NCBI GenBank assembly: GCA_049115735.1
Contig: JAGDZP010000022.1
Location: 124,001-188,000, forward strand
Direction of reading: 5' to 3'
Origin: CAXBNB01 sp049115735
GTDB lineage: Bacteria > Bacteroidota > Bacteroidia > Cytophagales > Cyclobacteriaceae
Length of the DNA stretch: 64,000 nucleotides
Numbering within the stretch: the stretch's first letter is position 1; every line of letters starts with the position of its first letter. A program made the position numbers and the translations under genes. Of this stretch, positions 61,483 through 64,000 are shown in pieces. Under the pieces are notes generated by a model. The model worked only from the letters and a program-made list of their open reading frames with translations. It ran no database searches and was not told where the DNA came from.

Positions 61483-62946
61483 TCAACTTAAAATATCCTT
61501 GATCACATGACCATGCACATCTGTCAATCGGAAGTCCCTGCCCTGAAATCGATAGGTTAGCTTTTCATGATCTAATCCAAGCTGGTGTAGGATTGTGGCT
61601 TGAATATCATGTACATGTACCTTGCCTCGGATGGGTGAAAAACCAATTTCATCTGTTTCCCCGTAGGTGAATCCTCGTTTTATACCTCCACCAGTCATCC
61701 ACATAGTAAACGCCTCGTTATGGTGATCTCTTCCTAAAAAGCCTTTTCCTGTACGAGCCTCCATCATAGGCGTTCTACCAAATTCACCACCCCATACAAC
61801 TAAAGTTTCTTCAAGCAATCCTCTTTGTTTGAGATCGTTGATCAGTGCGGTCATGGATTGATCAATATAATTACAGCTTCTGCGCATGCCTGATCCTACA
61901 CCATTACCCGGGCCGGCACCATGGGTATCCCATGCCCTATCATAGAGCTGGACAAAGCGAACGCCTTTTTCTATCAATCGGCGGGCAAGCAGGCAATTGT
62001 TGGCAAATGAATTCTCACCTGGCTTTGCTCCATACATCTCCTTAATGTACTCTGGTTCATCATCAATGTTCATAACCTCAGGTACAGATGCCTGCATCCT
62101 AAAAGCCAACTCATATTGTGACATGCGTGTCAAGATCTCGGGATCATGCGACTCCTGATATTCCAACTCGTTTATCTTGTTGATGACGTCAATCGATTGC
62201 TTTCTAAGGTGTCTGTCTACTCCGTGAGGGTTATCCAAATTCAATACTGGCTCGCCTTTTGACCTACACTGAACGCCTTGGTGGACAGTCGGTAAAAAAC
62301 CACTGCCCCAAATCCTTTTGCCAGCGGTTGGACCGCCACGAGAAATGAGCACAACAAATCCAGGAAGGTTTTCATTGTCCGATCCCAGACCATAAGTAAC
62401 CCAACTTCCCATGGAAGGACGACCAGTTCGGGGTGATCCGGTGTACATAAAGAATTGAGCCGGGGCGTGATTGAACTCATCGGTTTGAACAGCCTTTAGA
62501 AAGCAAACATCATCAACTACTTTTGAAAACTCAGGCAGATAGTCTGATACCCAAGCACGGGACTCTCCATGCTGTTGAAATACTGACTGTGGTCCGAGCA
62601 TTTTAGGCAATCCACGGATGAAAGCAAATCGTTTACCTTCCATCAGTGATGGTGGACAGTACTCATCGTGCAGCTTGGCCAGCTCTGGCTTGTAGTCGAA
62701 CAGCTCCAACTGAGAAGGCGCACCAGCCATGTGTAGAAAAATCACATGCTTCACCCTGGCTGGAAAATGAGGTCCTGCCGGGATACCTAGATTAGTAGGC
62801 AGACCTTTTCCAAAAAGATCATTACCAAGATAAGAACCAAGGGTAAGCGCACCCATACCAGAAATACAACTTTTCAGAAAATGCCGTCTCGTATTGTAAC
62901 TGCCCTGTCTTAATATGGCCTCTTGCTGTGCGTTTATCTTTTTCAT
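61483..62946 (-). CDS. DUF1501 family protein, Tat-like export (copy 2)
   Basis: Second DUF1501 protein, 487 residues, with the same blocks as copy 1: AGAPSQLELFDYKP, NHAPAQFFMYTGSPRTGRPS, LPGFVVLISRGG, LVVWGGEFGRTP, GRDHHNEAFTMWMTGG and FRLTDVHGHVIKDIL. The N-terminus contains a twin-arginine-like NTRRHFLKSCISGMGALTLG about 18 residues in. Its start codon shares one base with the upstream DUF1553 stop (TAATG), so the two are translated together. The two DUF1501 copies are clearly paralogous but differ in many positions, which suggests different partners or substrates. Confidence 0.9.
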   Translation of the reverse strand: MKKINAQQEAILRQGSYNTRRHFLKSCISGMGALTLGSYLGNDLFGKGLPTNLGIPAGPHFPARVKHVIFLHMAGAPSQLELFDYKPELAKLHDEYCPPSLMEGKRFAFIRGLPKMLGPQSVFQQHGESRAWVSDYLPEFSKVVDDVCFLKAVQTDEFNHAPAQFFMYTGSPRTGRPSMGSWVTYGLGSDNENLPGFVVLISRGGPTAGKRIWGSGFLPTVHQGVQCRSKGEPVLNLDNPHGVDRHLRKQSIDVINKINELEYQESHDPEILTRMSQYELAFRMQASVPEVMNIDDEPEYIKEMYGAKPGENSFANNCLLARRLIEKGVRFVQLYDRAWDTHGAGPGNGVGSGMRRSCNYIDQSMTALINDLKQRGLLEETLVVWGGEFGRTPMMEARTGKGFLGRDHHNEAFTMWMTGGGIKRGFTYGETDEIGFSPIRGKVHVHDIQATILHQLGLDHEKLTYRFQGRDFRLTDVHGHVIKDILS

Positions 62947-64000
62947 TATCCCTTTACTATAAATTCGTCCAGGTTCATCATAGCATTTGCCACCAGCGTC
63001 ATTGCTGCCAGCTTTGGTTCTAGCCCTGATTCATTTTGTTTTTCATAATATTGATATGACTCCTGATACAAGTCCTTCAAGAGTTGAAGTTTTCTTTCAT
63101 CAATTTCTTTGAAGAGAATCATTTCATATCCCAATTGGATCTGCTCATCAATCCCCATTTCCTTTTCGACCAACTTGTTGGCTAATGCTTTTGATGCCTC
63201 AAAATATGTCTGATCATTCAGCATGTTCAATGCCTGAAGCGGCGTGTTGGTGCGGATTCTCCTGGACGTGCACACTGTCCTATCCGGGCTGTCAAAGGTC
63301 ATCATGCTCGGGAATGGATCAGTCCTTTTCCAAAACGAATAAAGTGTTCTTCGGTATTTTGCACTGTCACCACGAATGGCAAATTGAGGTATTCCTCCGA
63401 AACTAAACATTCTTGTCTTTTCCCAATGAGGGAGGATTACACTCGGCCCACCCATCTTCTTATCCAACAACCCGCTGACTGCCAAAATCTGATCACGTAT
63501 TTGCTCCCCACTGAGGCGTGTTCTTGGACCTCTTGACAGCCATTGGTTCAACGGATCTTTCTCTAGCTTTGCTTCATTGGCTACCGAAGATTGTCTGTAG
63601 GTAGAGCTCAATACAATTTCTCGAATGAGCGACTTGAATTTCCAGCCATGCTCCCTTTTAAACCTGACGGCCATCCAATCCAAGAGCTCCGGATGAGTGG
63701 GGTTTGTTCCCTGCGATCCGAATTCTTCCATGGATTCAACTAATCCGCTTCCAAACAACTGCTCCCAAATTCTATTCACCGCTACTCTGGCAGACAATGG
63801 GTTATCATCACTAACAAGCCACTTAGCAAACTGAAGTCGGTCGTCTGGATTTTCGGTAGATTCTAAGAAAATGGCTGGAATTACGGGTGAGACTTCCTCA
63901 GCAGGGCTTAGCCAACTACCTCGGTCAAAACGAAAAGTTTTACGCCGCTTATCTCCTTTAAGTTCTTTCAGGATAGGAGTAGGGACATTGGGTATGGCTT
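62946..64000 (-). CDS. DUF1549/DUF1553 cytochrome-like protein, 5' end missing
   Basis: Partial gene whose frame stays open to the window edge, so the start lies beyond 64000. Only the C-terminal DUF1553 part is visible: RRKTFRFDRGSWLSPAEEVSP, WLVSDDNPLSARVAVNRIWEQL, LSSTYRQSS, SRGPRTRLSGEQIRDQILA, RTVCTSRRIRTNTPLQALNM and the end MTLVANAMMNLDEF. These match the corresponding part of the 19880-23131 protein. The N-terminal haem and DUF1549 domains are expected just outside. It is coupled to DUF1501 copy 2 by a TAATG overlap. The unusual in-frame TTG near 63797 is not needed as a start. Confidence 0.9.
   Translation of the reverse strand, partial: AIPNVPTPILKELKGDKRRKTFRFDRGSWLSPAEEVSPVIPAIFLESTENPDDRLQFAKWLVSDDNPLSARVAVNRIWEQLFGSGLVESMEEFGSQGTNPTHPELLDWMAVRFKREHGWKFKSLIREIVLSSTYRQSSVANEAKLEKDPLNQWLSRGPRTRLSGEQIRDQILAVSGLLDKKMGGPSVILPHWEKTRMFSFGGIPQFAIRGDSAKYRRTLYSFWKRTDPFPSMMTFDSPDRTVCTSRRIRTNTPLQALNMLNDQTYFEASKALANKLVEKEMGIDEQIQLGYEMILFKEIDERKLQLLKDLYQESYQYYEKQNESGLEPKLAAMTLVANAMMNLDEFIVKG

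Noticed and set aside
62946..63797. Short DUF1553 protein starting at an internal TTG, as if truncated
   Set aside because: The frame stays open with conserved DUF1553 sequence through to base 64000, so it is a window-edge partial gene, not a truncated one.
1..64000. Search for CRISPR arrays, tRNA/rRNA genes, phage genes and riboswitches
   Set aside because: No regularly spaced repeats, no clover-leaf or rRNA-like stretches and no known riboswitch core were recognised by eye.

Overview
The window reads as a chromosomal carbohydrate-catabolism island from a marine Bacteroidota, most likely in or near the Cytophagales. The evidence is a SusC/SusD pair under an ECF sigma/FecR switch, a hybrid two-component regulator with a propeller sensor and AraC output, many lipoprotein and Tat signals, and sulfatases beside an alpha-L-fucosidase. 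This placement is inferred from gene content; no rRNA, tRNA or marker gene is present. I see no CRISPR array, transposase or phage gene.

Layout. 1-9.6 kb (minus): a sulfatase and an exported RraA-like protein, each apparently its own unit, then an operon read right to left: a sulfatase-lactonase fusion, a GntR/FCD repressor, an IlvD/Edd sugar-acid dehydratase and a ketoglutarate-semialdehyde-type dehydrogenase. Three TGTTATAC sites lie upstream of the fusion gene. 10.2-24.9 kb: a GH29 fucosidase diverges from the hybrid regulator. Next come an SGNH hydrolase, an NHL propeller protein, a DUF1501 protein and a DUF1549/DUF1553 cytochrome-like protein, followed by a divergent TPR-HTH regulator. 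25-28.4 kb (plus): YHYH lipoprotein, MORN-repeat protein, SCO1/SenC protein and a lipoprotein of unknown role. 28.4-32.5 kb (minus): Gfo/Idh oxidoreductase, SDR, APH-fold kinase and an enolase paralogue. 32.8-47.3 kb (minus): a membrane hydrolase and a small unknown gene, then ThuA, sulfatase, an exported galactonate-dehydratase-like enzyme, an Nramp-fold transporter without metal-site motifs, a membrane cytochrome-LRR protein, GxxExxY, DUF1552, DUF1587/1592 and another sulfatase. 47.4-57.6 kb (minus): FG-GAP lipoprotein, SusD, SusC, FecR and ECF sigma. 58-59.5 kb: a small ORF and a Fic gene bracketed by imperfect direct repeats. 59.6-64 kb (minus): a fifth sulfatase and a second DUF1501/DUF1553 pair that runs off the window.

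Working model (inference). SusC/D imports a sulfated, probably fucose-containing glycan. Five formylglycine-type sulfatases and GH29 trim it. The monosaccharides are oxidised to lactones, opened by the lactonase domain, dehydrated by the IlvD-type and DgoD-like enzymes, and passed to the aldehyde dehydrogenase. The cytochrome-like/DUF1501/DUF1552 sets may provide an exported redox system. A second route (SDR, kinase, enolase paralogue) may handle a further acid. The glycan and the exact sugars cannot be fixed from sequence alone. The strongest leads are the sulfatase-lactonase fusion with its operators, the enolase-paralogue operon and the metal-site-less Nramp protein.
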